The position numbers were made by a program, and so were the translations under genes. A stretch of 64,000 nt of DNA from Halomonas denitrificans. GTDB taxonomy: Bacteria > Pseudomonadota > Gammaproteobacteria > Xanthomonadales > Wenzhouxiangellaceae. The stretch lies in assembly GCA_019800895.1 (NCBI GenBank), contig JAHVKF010000003.1:806001-870000 (forward strand), in the 5' to 3' direction. Shown here piece after piece: positions 12,766-26,613 of this stretch (the stretch's first letter is position 1; each line of letters begins with the position of its first letter). The notes below the pieces were generated by a model that searched no databases, had not been told where the DNA came from, and was given only the letters and a program-made list of their open reading frames with translations.

Positions 12766-12998
12766 TGACTTTCGAGAAAAACAGGATCAAAGGCCTTTCG
12801 CCACACTTGCTGGGCCCGCTCGCTGGCAAGGCGCGGGCGGCCGTCGCGCCAAGCGATTTCCACCTCGCCCGAACGGGGCAGCGTCACCGGTCCGGTCACG
12901 CTGCGATGCGCGAGTCGTCCCCCTGTGCCGCGGCATGGTCTACCATCGATGGCTGTACTTCACGGGCCGGACCCGCCGGGTCCGGGGACGACGAAACG

Positions 12999-14522
12999 AT
13001 GCAAGCGGTGTTCGACGCAACAGCCGACGTGCTCCAGTTCATGGCCGTGCTGTTCGTGTTCCTGCTGGGGCTCGGCGTTCTCGCCGTGATCGTGCTGTAC
13101 ATCGTCGATCGGACCCAGCATCGCCACGCGGTGCGCCGCAACTACCCGGTGATCGGCCGTTTCCGCTACTGGTTCGAGCATCTGGGCGAGTTCTTTCGCC
13201 AGTACTTCTTCGCCAACGACCGCGAAGAGCTGCCGTTCAACCGCGCGCAGCGGTCGTGGGCGTATCGGGCAGCCAAGAATCTCGACAACACCTCGGCGTT
13301 CGGTTCCACCCGGGACATCCGGCGCGAGGGCGCGGTGATCTTCCTCAACTGCGCCTTTCCCAAGCTCGACGAAGAGGCCGAGCCGATCGCCGCGCTGACC
13401 ATCGGTCCGCATGCCCGCCATCCGTACACGACCGACAAGTTCTTTCACGTCTCGGGAATGAGCTACGGCGCACTTTCCGCACCGGCGGTCCGGGCGCTGT
13501 CGATGGGTGCGCGTAAGGCCGGCATCTGGTTGAACACGGGCGAGGGTGGCCTGGCGCCGTGGCACCTCGAGGGCGGCTGCGACATCGTGTTCCAGATCGG
13601 CACGGCCAAGTTCGGTGTGCGCGACGAACTGGGCCGGCTCGACGACGAGAAGCTCGCTGCGATCGCCGCCCATGACCAGGTACGTATGTTCGAACTGAAG
13701 CTGGCCCAGGGCGCCAAGCCGGGCAAGGGCGGCATCCTGCCGAAGGCCAAGATCACCGAGGAGATCGCGAAAATCCGCGCCGTGTCGCGCGAGCGCGACG
13801 CGATCAGCCCCAACCGCCACCCGGAAGTGTCTTCCTGCGACGAGCTGCTGGACCTGATCGGGCACATCCGCGAAGTCACCGGAAAACCCTGCGGTTGCAA
13901 GATCGTGGTGGGCCAGACCGACTTCCTCGACGACCTGTGCCTGGCGATCCACCGCCGCGGAACGGAGCACGCTCCGGACTTCCTGACCGTGGATTCCGGC
14001 GACGGCGGAACCGGCGCCGCGCCGATGACCCTGATGGACGACGTCGGCCTGCCCCTGTCCGAGGCGCTGCCGATGGTCGTCGACAAGCTCGACGAGTACG
14101 GTCTGCGCAAACGCGTCCGGGTGTGCGCCTCGGGCAAGCGGGTCAATCCCGTCGACGTCGCCTGGGCACTCTGCGCGGGCGCCGACATCGTGCTGGCCGG
14201 CCGCGGCTTCATGTTCGCGCTCGGCTGCATCCAGGCGATGCAGTGCAACAAGAACACCTGTCCGACGGGCGTGACCACCCACGATCCTCGGTTGCAGCGC
14301 GGGCTGGTGCCGTCGGACAAGGCCGAGCGCGTGGCCTGGTATGCACGCAACATGATCAAGGAGGTCGAGACGATCGCGCACTCCTGCGGCGTGGCGCGTC
14401 CCCGCTTGATGACGCGGGATCACGCGCGGGTGGTGATCGACAACAATCGCAGCGTCCTCCTGAGCGAGATGTGGCCGCCGGCCGAGACGCGGCCCGAATA
14501 CACCGGGAGCGGCGCGCCATGA
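12999..14522 (+). CDS. FMN-binding glutamate synthase-domain protein, membrane-anchored
   Basis: A 507-residue stand-alone relative of the glutamate synthase FMN/3Fe-4S domain. An N-terminal membrane helix (about residues 13-35, VLFVFLLGLGVLAVIVLYIV) precedes the (beta/alpha)8 barrel. Barrel motifs are clear: SGMSYGALSAPAVRALSMGA, NTGEGGLAP, GAKPGKGGILP, VDSGDGGTGAAP and GADIVLAGRGFMFALGCIQA, then the cysteine cluster CIQAMQCNKNTCPTGVTTHD that binds the 3Fe-4S cluster in glutamate synthase. No glutaminase domain is present, so glutamate synthesis from glutamine is not implied; its electron partner and substrate are unknown. ATG 12999 starts just before the membrane helix. The stop overlaps the next gene's ATG (ATGA), coupling it to the octaheme cytochrome. 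Confidence 0.88.
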   Translation: MQAVFDATADVLQFMAVLFVFLLGLGVLAVIVLYIVDRTQHRHAVRRNYPVIGRFRYWFEHLGEFFRQYFFANDREELPFNRAQRSWAYRAAKNLDNTSAFGSTRDIRREGAVIFLNCAFPKLDEEAEPIAALTIGPHARHPYTTDKFFHVSGMSYGALSAPAVRALSMGARKAGIWLNTGEGGLAPWHLEGGCDIVFQIGTAKFGVRDELGRLDDEKLAAIAAHDQVRMFELKLAQGAKPGKGGILPKAKITEEIAKIRAVSRERDAISPNRHPEVSSCDELLDLIGHIREVTGKPCGCKIVVGQTDFLDDLCLAIHRRGTEHAPDFLTVDSGDGGTGAAPMTLMDDVGLPLSEALPMVVDKLDEYGLRKRVRVCASGKRVNPVDVAWALCAGADIVLAGRGFMFALGCIQAMQCNKNTCPTGVTTHDPRLQRGLVPSDKAERVAWYARNMIKEVETIAHSCGVARPRLMTRDHARVVIDNNRSVLLSEMWPPAETRPEYTGSGAP

Positions 14523-16375
14523 ATGCCGCGTCGCCCGTGCTCCGGGGCGTGACGCTGCTCGTCCTGGTGCTCCTCGCCGCGGCGTGGCCCGAGCGTCTGC
14601 CCGCCGAGACGCCGGGCTGGACGGGTAGCGAACGCTGCCACACCTGCCACCGGGGGCGCTTCTCCAGCTGGCACCGGACCTTCCACCGGACGATGACCCA
14701 GGAGGCGACGGCGGCGACCGTCCAGGGGCGCTTCGACGGCCGGCCGGTGACCCAGTGGGGCTTCACCGTGCGCCCGGTTCGCGACGGCGACCGATTCTTC
14801 TTCGAATACGTGGCCCCGGGTACCGGCCGGGTGGTCGCGCGCTACCGCATCGATCGCACGGTGGGGTCGCACCGTTACCAGCAGTACCTGATGCGCGATC
14901 CGGAAGGGGGCGGCAATTTCTACCGGCTGCACCTGCTGTGGCACAACGAGGACCGGCGCTGGGTCCACACGAATGCGGCGTTCCTGGGCCCCGACGACCA
15001 GCAGTTCGACGACCACGTGACGGTCTGGAACAACAACTGCATCTTCTGCCACAACACGGGGCCGGAACCGAACATCGTCAACTACGACGAAATGGTGCAG
15101 CGCGCCCGCGCCGGCGAGCCGGTCAATCCCATGGTCGATGGAATCTACGAATCGCGCGTGGCCGAGCTGGGCATCGCCTGCGAGAGCTGCCACGGGCCGG
15201 CCGGGGACCACATCGACAAGCACCGCAACTGGCTGACCCGTGCGTGGTACACGCTGACCGGCGCGGCCGACGACAGCATCGTCAATCCCGAACACCTCGG
15301 CCGCGACGCCGCGACGCAGGTCTGCGGCCAGTGCCACGGCCAGCGCCTGCCGAAGTCGGTCGAGATCATGCGCGAGTTCATCGACAACGGTCCGATCTAC
15401 CGGCCCGGCGACGATCTGTTCGATTCCGTGGACCTGGTCTGGCCCGACAGTGAACTCCCGGTCGCCGGCCACGGCATCGACTTCTCGGAGCGCTTCTGGC
15501 CCGACGGCACGCCGCGCTTGACCGCTTACGAGTATCAGGGGTTGCTGATGTCCGAATGCCACACGGAGGGCTCGCTGACCTGCGGCAGCTGCCACGAGAT
15601 GCACGGCGGCGACCCCGCCGGAATGGTGACGTCGGCGCAGCGCACCGGCGATACCTGCCTGGACTGCCATCGGCCGATCGCCGAGGACGTGACCGGGCAT
15701 ACCCATCACGAGGCCGGGACGATGGGCTCGAACTGCCTGTCCTGCCACATGCCGGAAATCGTCTACGGCGTCATGGAAATCCACCGCTCGCACCACATCG
15801 AGTCGCCGGATCCGGCCGCCGACGCGGCCAATTCGAGACCGAACGCGTGCACCCTGTGCCACGCCGACCGGTCGCTGGACTGGGCCGAGCGGGAGACCGC
15901 ACGACTCTGGAAACGCGCGCCGGGCGAAGTGCGCCGCGCCGACGGATTGCCGGCCTCGGTGATCGATGGGGTGGCTCGGCTGCTGGCCGGCGATCCGGTC
16001 GAACGTGCCGTGATGGCGGTGGGACTCGGCCGGTCCGCCCAGCGCGGCCAGCTCGACGACCCGGAGCGCTGGCGTGCCCACCTGGTCCGGGCGCTCGACG
16101 ACGACTACCCGGCGGTCCGACGCTTCGCACGGCGTGCCCTGATCGAGATCGAGCAGGCAACCGGCGAACCGGCAGGCGATGGGTTGGCCGCCCTCGCCGA
16201 GCACGATCCGCTGCTGATCGGCGAGGCCCGGACCCGTGCCCTCGCCGACCTGATGCGCCGCTACGATGCGCTGGACGGCAGCGACGCTGCACTGCCGCCG
16301 GGCGCCGGCGTCACGCTGGAACAACTCCAGGCTCTGGGCGAGGCCCGCTCGGACGCCATCAACATAGGGGAATGA
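14519..16375 (+). CDS. Octaheme c-type cytochrome (c554/TPR-associated multiheme family)
   Basis: A 618-residue exported protein with a signal peptide (about 1-29). It has eight CXXCH haem sites: CHTCH about 40, CIFCH 174, CESCH 221, CGQCH 269, CGSCH 355, CLDCH 380, CLSCH 406 and CTLCH 444, all standard. Spacing and flanking words (CESCHGPAGDH, CLSCHMPEIVYG, PNACTLCHADRSLDW) match the broad family of periplasmic multihaem cytochromes that carry C-terminal TPRs. The C-terminal 170 residues here are helical with HEAT-like repeats (AHLVRALDDDYPAVRRFARR). It should carry electrons in the periplasm; donor, acceptor and substrate are unknown. It is coupled by ATGA overlaps to the upstream flavoprotein and by near-overlap to the LysM lipoprotein. 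Confidence 0.9.
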   Translation: MNAASPVLRGVTLLVLVLLAAAWPERLPAETPGWTGSERCHTCHRGRFSSWHRTFHRTMTQEATAATVQGRFDGRPVTQWGFTVRPVRDGDRFFFEYVAPGTGRVVARYRIDRTVGSHRYQQYLMRDPEGGGNFYRLHLLWHNEDRRWVHTNAAFLGPDDQQFDDHVTVWNNNCIFCHNTGPEPNIVNYDEMVQRARAGEPVNPMVDGIYESRVAELGIACESCHGPAGDHIDKHRNWLTRAWYTLTGAADDSIVNPEHLGRDAATQVCGQCHGQRLPKSVEIMREFIDNGPIYRPGDDLFDSVDLVWPDSELPVAGHGIDFSERFWPDGTPRLTAYEYQGLLMSECHTEGSLTCGSCHEMHGGDPAGMVTSAQRTGDTCLDCHRPIAEDVTGHTHHEAGTMGSNCLSCHMPEIVYGVMEIHRSHHIESPDPAADAANSRPNACTLCHADRSLDWAERETARLWKRAPGEVRRADGLPASVIDGVARLLAGDPVERAVMAVGLGRSAQRGQLDDPERWRAHLVRALDDDYPAVRRFARRALIEIEQATGEPAGDGLAALAEHDPLLIGEARTRALADLMRRYDALDGSDAALPPGAGVTLEQLQALGEARSDAINIGE

Positions 16376-16377
16376 CC

Positions 16378-17673
16378 ATGCCGCGGATTCGAACCTCGAA
16401 CCGGAACCCGGATGCGGAAGACCGGGGACGGGTGCAGTACTCGATTCGGGAGTGCCTTGCCGTGCTGCTGGCCGCGGTGGCGGTGGGCGGCTGCCAGCTC
16501 GTGCAGGAAAAGCCGCTGCCCGAGCCGGAACCGCCGCTCGTCCAGGGCCCGCCGGCGCCGGCCGAGACCCGGACCGGCCCGACCCGGTTGGTCGATGCGA
16601 TGGACCATCTGCAGTACGGGCGCTTCGAGCAGGCCGCGGCGATGATCGAGACCCTGCGCGAGGCCAGTCCCGGGTCGCCGACGCTGGCGCTGCTCGCGCG
16701 CCAGCTCGAGGCGCCGCCGGAGGACCTGTTGCCCGGTCCGTACCGGACCCTCGAGGTCCAGCCCGGAGACACCCTGTCGCAGATCGCCGTGCGCGAACTC
16801 GGCAATCCGCTGCTGTTCGTCGCCCTTGCCCGGCTGAACGGCATCGACGTCCCGAGGACGCTGGCCATTGGCACCGAGCTGCGCGTCCCGGACGCTCCCC
16901 AGGAGGCCGCGGCCGGACCCGCTGCGGTCGCGGAAGCCGCGGGTGAGACGGGGGAGGGCCCTGATTCACCGTCGACCGCCGCGGACGGCGGTGCGGTCCG
17001 CAGCGAGGCAGCCGAGCCCGGCATTGCAGACGTCCCCGCGGTCGCGTCCCGCGACGCCGGCGAACCGCAGAGCGCAGCACCGACCGAGCCGAGACGTTCC
17101 GAACTGGAAACGGTGGCCGAGTATCTGCTGGCTTCGGGTCAGCCCACGGATGCGCGCGAGCTGCTCCTGGCCGCGGCGCAGGAGCGTCACCTCTCGCCGC
17201 GCGCCGAAGGCCTGCTGGTCGAGCTGGCGCTGGACACGGCGCAGGCCGAGTCCGATGCCGGGCAGTTCGACGACGCGGTCGCCACTCTGGCGCAGGTCTC
17301 CGACGCGCTGGACCCCGGCGCATCCCAGGCCCGGATCGACGTTCGGCGAACCCGGATCGAGGTCCAGAGCCTGCTTCGTCGCGCCGAGGGATTCCGCGAA
17401 CGCGATCTGCTCTTCGAGGCCTACGCCCTCGCGGAAGAAGCCCGCAGCCTCGAGCCGGGCTACGCGCCGGCCGTCTCGCTGCAGGAGGCCTTGCGCGAGG
17501 AGCTCGTCGAACGTCATCACGACCGGGCCCTGCGCGCCTGGCGCGCGCGGGACATCGACGTGGCCATCCGTGCCTGGCGCGAGTTGCTCGAGGTGGTCCC
17601 GGATTTCGAGCCGGCGCGGGTCTACCTGGACCGTGCCGAACGACTGCGCACGCGTCTCGGGGAGCCGGACTAG
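16378..17673 (+). CDS. LysM-domain lipoprotein with TPR-like C-terminus
   Basis: A 431-residue predicted lipoprotein with an unusually long, charged N-terminus before the membrane segment and lipobox LAAVAVGGCQL (Cys about residue 39). A Pro-rich linker follows, then a short helical repeat and a LysM motif (about 118-160, YRTLEVQPGDTLSQIAVREL ... NGIDVPRTLAIGTELRVP), which should hold it to peptidoglycan. After an Ala/Glu/Gly-rich linker come TPR-like helices (AEYLLASGQPTDARELLLAA, IDVAIRAWRELLEVVPDFEP). I chose ATG 16378 over 16372 because AGGGG lies 7 bp upstream; the alternative adds two residues and overlaps the cytochrome stop as ATGA. It probably scaffolds an envelope complex that includes the cytochrome (inference). 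Confidence 0.78.
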   Translation: MPRIRTSNRNPDAEDRGRVQYSIRECLAVLLAAVAVGGCQLVQEKPLPEPEPPLVQGPPAPAETRTGPTRLVDAMDHLQYGRFEQAAAMIETLREASPGSPTLALLARQLEAPPEDLLPGPYRTLEVQPGDTLSQIAVRELGNPLLFVALARLNGIDVPRTLAIGTELRVPDAPQEAAAGPAAVAEAAGETGEGPDSPSTAADGGAVRSEAAEPGIADVPAVASRDAGEPQSAAPTEPRRSELETVAEYLLASGQPTDARELLLAAAQERHLSPRAEGLLVELALDTAQAESDAGQFDDAVATLAQVSDALDPGASQARIDVRRTRIEVQSLLRRAEGFRERDLLFEAYALAEEARSLEPGYAPAVSLQEALREELVERHHDRALRAWRARDIDVAIRAWRELLEVVPDFEPARVYLDRAERLRTRLGEPD

Positions 17674-17987
17674 GTCCTTCGCCCGGCGAGTCGGCCGGGC
17701 ACGCCCACCACCAGCCCGTCGGGCATCGAGAAATGGGGTCGATCGGCGGTCCTGCTCGCGGATGGAGCGGGCTGGACGCTCTCGGCGGGACGGTCCGGTG
17801 TCGGTTGCGAGTTCGGGCGGCGCACGCCGGCGGCGCCCCCGGCCTCCGGCTGCCCGGGGAGAAGCGGGCGGACCGGGGTCGTGGATCGATTCGGTGTGCC
17901 GATCCTGTGATCCGTATCGGCCACGGGATTCGGCAGCGTGGATCGATGGCTCGGCACGATCGGCCGGTCCGAAGGGTTCGCTGGACG
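17674..17987. other. Gap without a supported gene between converging units
   Basis: About 310 bp between the lipoprotein stop and the 35-bp tandem repeat. Short frames exist on both strands but none has a ribosome site or a recognisable product. Both flanking units end here, so it is a shared 3' region. Confidence 0.6.
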
Positions 17988-18068
17988 AATGGGTCGGGTC
18001 AGCGCCCTTTCCGGGTCGGGCGGATGGGTCGAATCAGCGCCCTTTCCGGGTCGGGCGGATGGGTTGCA

Positions 18069-18091
<23 letters not shown>
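17988..18091 (-). repeat. 35-bp tandem repeat overlapping the end of the kinase gene
   Basis: Units at 18001-18035 and 18036-18070 are followed by a partial unit at 18071-18091, with a partial match to the left of 18001. The core AGCGCCCTTTCCGGGTCGGG is identical in all three. Read on the minus strand each unit encodes the kinase C-terminal residues (PTRKGR) followed by a TGA, so the tail end of the gene with its stop appears to have been duplicated twice downstream. Confidence 0.9.
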
Positions 18092-22159
<4,068 letters not shown>

Positions 22160-22179
22160 CCCGTTCACGAGGTTCCCGA

Positions 22180-22989
22180 ATGAAGATCGCTGATTTCGAG
22201 GTCGGACTCGACCGACCCTTCTTCCTGATCGCCGGCCCGGACACGCTGGAATCGATGCAGCTGTGCCTGGACGTGGCCGGGCACTTGAAGGAGGTCACGG
22301 ACCGGCTCGGCATTCCCTACGTGTTCAAGGGGTCCTTCGACAAGGCCAACCGGACCTCGGTGAAAAGCTACCGAGGCCCGGGTGTCGACGAGGGCCTGGA
22401 GATCCTGACCGCCGTTCGCGATCAGATCGGCGTTCCCGTGCTGACGGACGTGCATGAAGACACCCCGCTCGATGCGGTCGCCGAAATCGTCGACGTCGTC
22501 CAGACCCCGGCGTTCCTGTGCCGGCAGACCAACTTCATCCAGAGCGTCGCGCGGCTGGGCAAGCCGATGAACGTCAAGAAGGGCCAGTTCCTTTCGCCAT
22601 GGGAGATGCGTACCGTGGTGGAGAAGGCGAGGGCGGCGGGCAACGAGCAGGTGATGTGCTGCGAGCGGGGCTACATGTTCGGTTACAACAACCTGGTCGC
22701 CGACATGCGCTCGCTGGCGATCATGCGCGAGACCGGCTGCCCGGTCGTCATGGACGCAACGCATTCGGTGCAGCTGCCGGGCGGCCAGGGCGACAGCTCG
22801 GGCGGTGCGCGTGAGTTCATTCCCGTCCTTGCCCGGGCCGCGATCGCCGTGGGCGTCGCCGGCCTGTTCACCGAGACGCACCCCGAACCCGAAAAGGCCC
22901 TCTGCGACGGGCCGAACTCCATGCGCCTCGCGGACATGGAAGGAATGCTCGAGACCCTGGTCGAGATCGATCGCGTCGTCAAGTGCTGA
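22180..22989 (+). CDS. kdsA: 3-deoxy-8-phosphooctulonate synthase (KDO-8-phosphate synthase)
   Basis: KdsA condenses phosphoenolpyruvate with arabinose-5-phosphate to KDO-8-phosphate for the lipid A-core linkage of lipopolysaccharide, confirming a Gram-negative outer membrane. The 269-residue sequence has the family landmarks [74 protein letters not shown], and [20 protein letters not shown] near the C-terminus. ATG 22180 lies 20 bp after pyrG, and the two are probably one transcript. eno is 286 bp further on, separated by a repeat element. Confidence 0.97.
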   Translation: MKIADFEVGLDRPFFLIAGPDTLESMQLCLDVAGHLKEVTDRLGIPYVFKGSFDKANRTSVKSYRGPGVDEGLEILTAVRDQIGVPVLTDVHEDTPLDAVAEIVDVVQTPAFLCRQTNFIQSVARLGKPMNVKKGQFLSPWEMRTVVEKARAAGNEQVMCCERGYMFGYNNLVADMRSLAIMRETGCPVVMDATHSVQLPGGQGDSSGGAREFIPVLARAAIAVGVAGLFTETHPEPEKALCDGPNSMRLADMEGMLETLVEIDRVVKC

Positions 22990-23017
22990 CAGCGGCCCCG
23001 AAAGAACTACGAAGAGA

Positions 23018-23243
23018 CCGCAGATGAACGCGGATGGACGCAGATGAAAGCTCGAGAACAGGAGAATGAAGCCGGCAATCATCGACCGATCGGACAAGCC
23101 GGCGCGTAATCCGGGTAGCCCGTGAAGATCGGGGTATTCTGCCCTGGAGAGTCTGCATTCGTTCGATGGTGTTTCCTGAAGAGCGTTTCGAGATCGATGG
23201 TTCTGCTGCTCTTCAATCTGCGTTCATCCGCGTTCATCTGCGG
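23018..23243. repeat. 226-bp MITE-like element bounded by 31-bp inverted repeats
   Basis: The left end (23018-23048) is built of a 10-base period, CGCAGATGAA CGCGGATGGA CGCAGATGAA in slightly varied copies. Its inverse lies at 23212-23243 with one substitution and one extra base. The 163 bp between them has no gene. The octamer AAAGAACT occurs outside both ends (23001-23008 and 23245-23252), although the left copy is nine bases from the inverted repeat, so it is only a possible target duplication. Repeats of this CGCAGATGAACGCGGATG type recur in many unrelated bacterial genomes to my knowledge. Confidence 0.75.
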
Positions 23244-23254
23244 TAAAGAACTGA

Positions 23255-24556
<1,302 letters not shown>

Positions 24557-24567
24557 CGGACCCCGTA

Positions 24568-24586
24568 CCCCGGAATCGGTCCGGGG
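24568..24586 (+). terminator. Hairpin after eno
   Basis: Perfect 7-bp arms CCCCGGA / TCCGGGG with a 5-base loop, 11 bp after the eno stop. There is no T-run, so a transcript end is likely but not certain. Confidence 0.45.
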
Positions 24587-24708
24587 CCGGCCAGCGGCGC
24601 TCGTCGTGCGTTCGACGCGGCCGTCTTCGCCGGTGCCGCCGCCTGCGGGTCGACGCATCGGCTGCGGCCGTGGATAATCCCGGGTTCCCGTTGCCCAGCG
24701 AGCCCTGA

Positions 24709-26520
24709 ATGGCCGGTCCTCTCAGTGAAGCGGTGATCTACCTCGGCAGCGCCGTGGTGATGGTGCCGATCGCCCGCCGGCTGGGGCTGGGTGCGGTGCT
24801 CGGATACCTCGGCGCGGGCATCCTGATCGGCCCGTGGGTGCTCAACCTGATCAGCGATGTCGAGGACACGCTGCATTTCGCCGAACTCGGCGTGGTACTG
24901 CTGCTGTTCGTCATCGGGTTGGAGCTCCGGCCCAGCCGCCTGGTTGTGCTGCGCAAGCTGATCTTCGTCAACGGCACGCTGCAGATGGCCCTGTCGACGG
25001 CAGTGATGTGGCCGCTGGCGACCTGGTGGCTGAACAGCGCCAAGCTGGGCCTGCTCGTGGCCGTGGTCCTCTCCCTGTCGTCGACCGCCATCGGCCTGCA
25101 GATGCTGGCCGAAAAGAAGCAGCTGACCGCGCCCTATGGCCGCTCGGCCTTCGGCATCCTGCTGCTGCAGGACCTCGCCGTGATTCCCCTGCTGGCGCTC
25201 ATCCCGGTGTTCGGGTCGACCCTGCCCAGCGCCGAGGGGGAGGGCGGATTCTGGCTGGCGACGTTCCAGGCGGTGGCGACCATCCTGGCCATCGTGGTCG
25301 GCGGACGTTTCCTGCTGCGCCCGGTGTTCCGCCTGATCGTGCTGTCCGGCGTGCGCGAGGTGTTCCTGGCCGCCGTCCTGCTGGTCGCCATCGGCACGGC
25401 GATGCTGGCCGAATGGGCGGGCCTGAGCATGGCGCTCGGCGCGTTTCTTGCCGGTGTGCTGCTTTCGGACTCGGAGTTCCGCCACGAGCTCGAGGCCGGC
25501 ATCGACCCGTTCAAGGGCCTGCTGCTGGGCCTGTTCTTCATCGCCGTTGGAATGATGATCGACTTCGGCCTCGTGGTCTCGGCCCCGGGCCTGGTGTTCG
25601 GCATCGTCGCGGTGCTGATGACGATCAAGTTCGCCGTGCTGTTCCTGGTCGGCCGGGTCGGCGGGCTGGGCGCGCGCGATTCGCTGTCGCTGGCCTTCGC
25701 CCTTCCGCAGGCCGGTGAATTCGGCTTCGTGCTGTTTTCCGTGGCCCTGGAGCAACAGGTGCTCGAACGCGCGGTGGTCGACCCGTTGATCGTGGCGGTC
25801 TCCGTGTCGATGGCCCTGACGCCGCTGATGTACTTCATCAACGAGCGCTGGATCCAGCCGCGGATCCACGACGAGGCCGACGATCGGCCGGAGTTCGAGG
25901 GCATTCCCGACGATCACGGCGAGCCGCGCGTCATCATCGCCGGGCTCGGCCGCGTGGGCCAGATCGTGGCCCGGACGCTTTCGATGCTCGGCATCCATTT
26001 CACCGCCCTGGACTTCGACCAGGAGCAGGTCGAGTTCGTGCGTCGCTTCGGCCACCGGGTGTTCTTCGGCAACGCGACCAACCCGGACGTGCTGCGCGCC
26101 GCCGGAGCCGAGCATGCGCGGCTGTTCGTGCTGACGATCTCCGACATCGACGTGTCGCTCCGGACCGCGGAAATGCTGCGTCTGCACTACCCGAACCTGC
26201 GGATTCACGCCCGCGCGCGCAATCGCCAGCATGCGATGGAGTTGCAAGCGCTGGGCGTCGATTACGTCATCCGCGAGACCTGGCTGTCGTCGCTGGATCT
26301 GGCCAGGGAATCGCTGCGCGCGCTCGGCGTACGCAACCCCAGCCGCTACGTCGATCGCTTCCGCGAGCACGACGAAGCGACGCTGGCCGAGCAGGTCCAT
26401 CACAAGGACGACGAGGAGAAGCTCGTCGCGATGGCCTGGCGCTCGCGGGAGGAGCTCGCCGCGTTGTTCGAGGAGGACCGCGAGGCGCTGCGCAAGGGCC
26501 GGGACGACGAGCGACTGTGA
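24709..26520 (+). CDS. CPA2-family cation:proton antiporter with RCK domain (KefB/KefC-like)
   Basis: A 603-residue inner-membrane protein with about 12-13 hydrophobic helices in residues 1-385 (opening AVIYLGSAVVMVPIARRLGL; GYLGAGILIGPWVL; VVLLLFVIGLELRPSRL), followed by a cytoplasmic RCK/TrkA-N domain from about residue 405 with a Rossmann loop VIIAGLGRVGQIVARTL, FGNATNPDVLRAAGAEHA and an NAD-type acidic Asp (ALDFDQEQVE). This matches glutathione-gated K+ efflux systems of the Kef type that protect against electrophiles. Whether it is KefB or KefC cannot be settled, and no KefF/KefG ancillary gene adjoins. ATG 24709 directly precedes the first helix. It stands alone. Confidence 0.9.
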   Translation: MAGPLSEAVIYLGSAVVMVPIARRLGLGAVLGYLGAGILIGPWVLNLISDVEDTLHFAELGVVLLLFVIGLELRPSRLVVLRKLIFVNGTLQMALSTAVMWPLATWWLNSAKLGLLVAVVLSLSSTAIGLQMLAEKKQLTAPYGRSAFGILLLQDLAVIPLLALIPVFGSTLPSAEGEGGFWLATFQAVATILAIVVGGRFLLRPVFRLIVLSGVREVFLAAVLLVAIGTAMLAEWAGLSMALGAFLAGVLLSDSEFRHELEAGIDPFKGLLLGLFFIAVGMMIDFGLVVSAPGLVFGIVAVLMTIKFAVLFLVGRVGGLGARDSLSLAFALPQAGEFGFVLFSVALEQQVLERAVVDPLIVAVSVSMALTPLMYFINERWIQPRIHDEADDRPEFEGIPDDHGEPRVIIAGLGRVGQIVARTLSMLGIHFTALDFDQEQVEFVRRFGHRVFFGNATNPDVLRAAGAEHARLFVLTISDIDVSLRTAEMLRLHYPNLRIHARARNRQHAMELQALGVDYVIRETWLSSLDLARESLRALGVRNPSRYVDRFREHDEATLAEQVHHKDDEEKLVAMAWRSREELAALFEEDREALRKGRDDERL

Positions 26521-26613
26521 CGAGCGTCACGCTCGGGCCGGCCGTTGTCTCGCACGGGTCCGATCCGCTATGATCGAAGATTGCTGGTCCTACCCTTGCG
26601 CCGAGGCCCCCGA

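Larger units (their letters stand above)
12148..12998. repeat. Gene-free composite of palindromic repeat elements
   Basis: 850 bp with no credible gene. It holds two 87-bp direct copies (12159-12245 and 12679-12765) differing at only three bases. Each carries a perfect 12-bp inverted repeat CCTTCTTTTGTC / GACAAAAGAAGG around GCGCCT (12166-12195 and 12686-12715). Between them is another perfect palindrome GGTACTTTTGA / TCAAAAGTACC (12319-12348). A 12-bp segment AAAAGCGCTCTC (12350-12361) recurs inverted at 12673-12684. The remaining sequence is lower in GC than the flanks. It looks like a REP/dispersed-palindrome island; short frames across it translate to the hairpins and are not genes. Confidence 0.85.

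Noticed and set aside
12393-12899. Short frames in the repeat island
   Set aside because: Their sequences are translations of the hairpins and the 87-bp repeats; two copies give near-identical peptides. No ribosome site.
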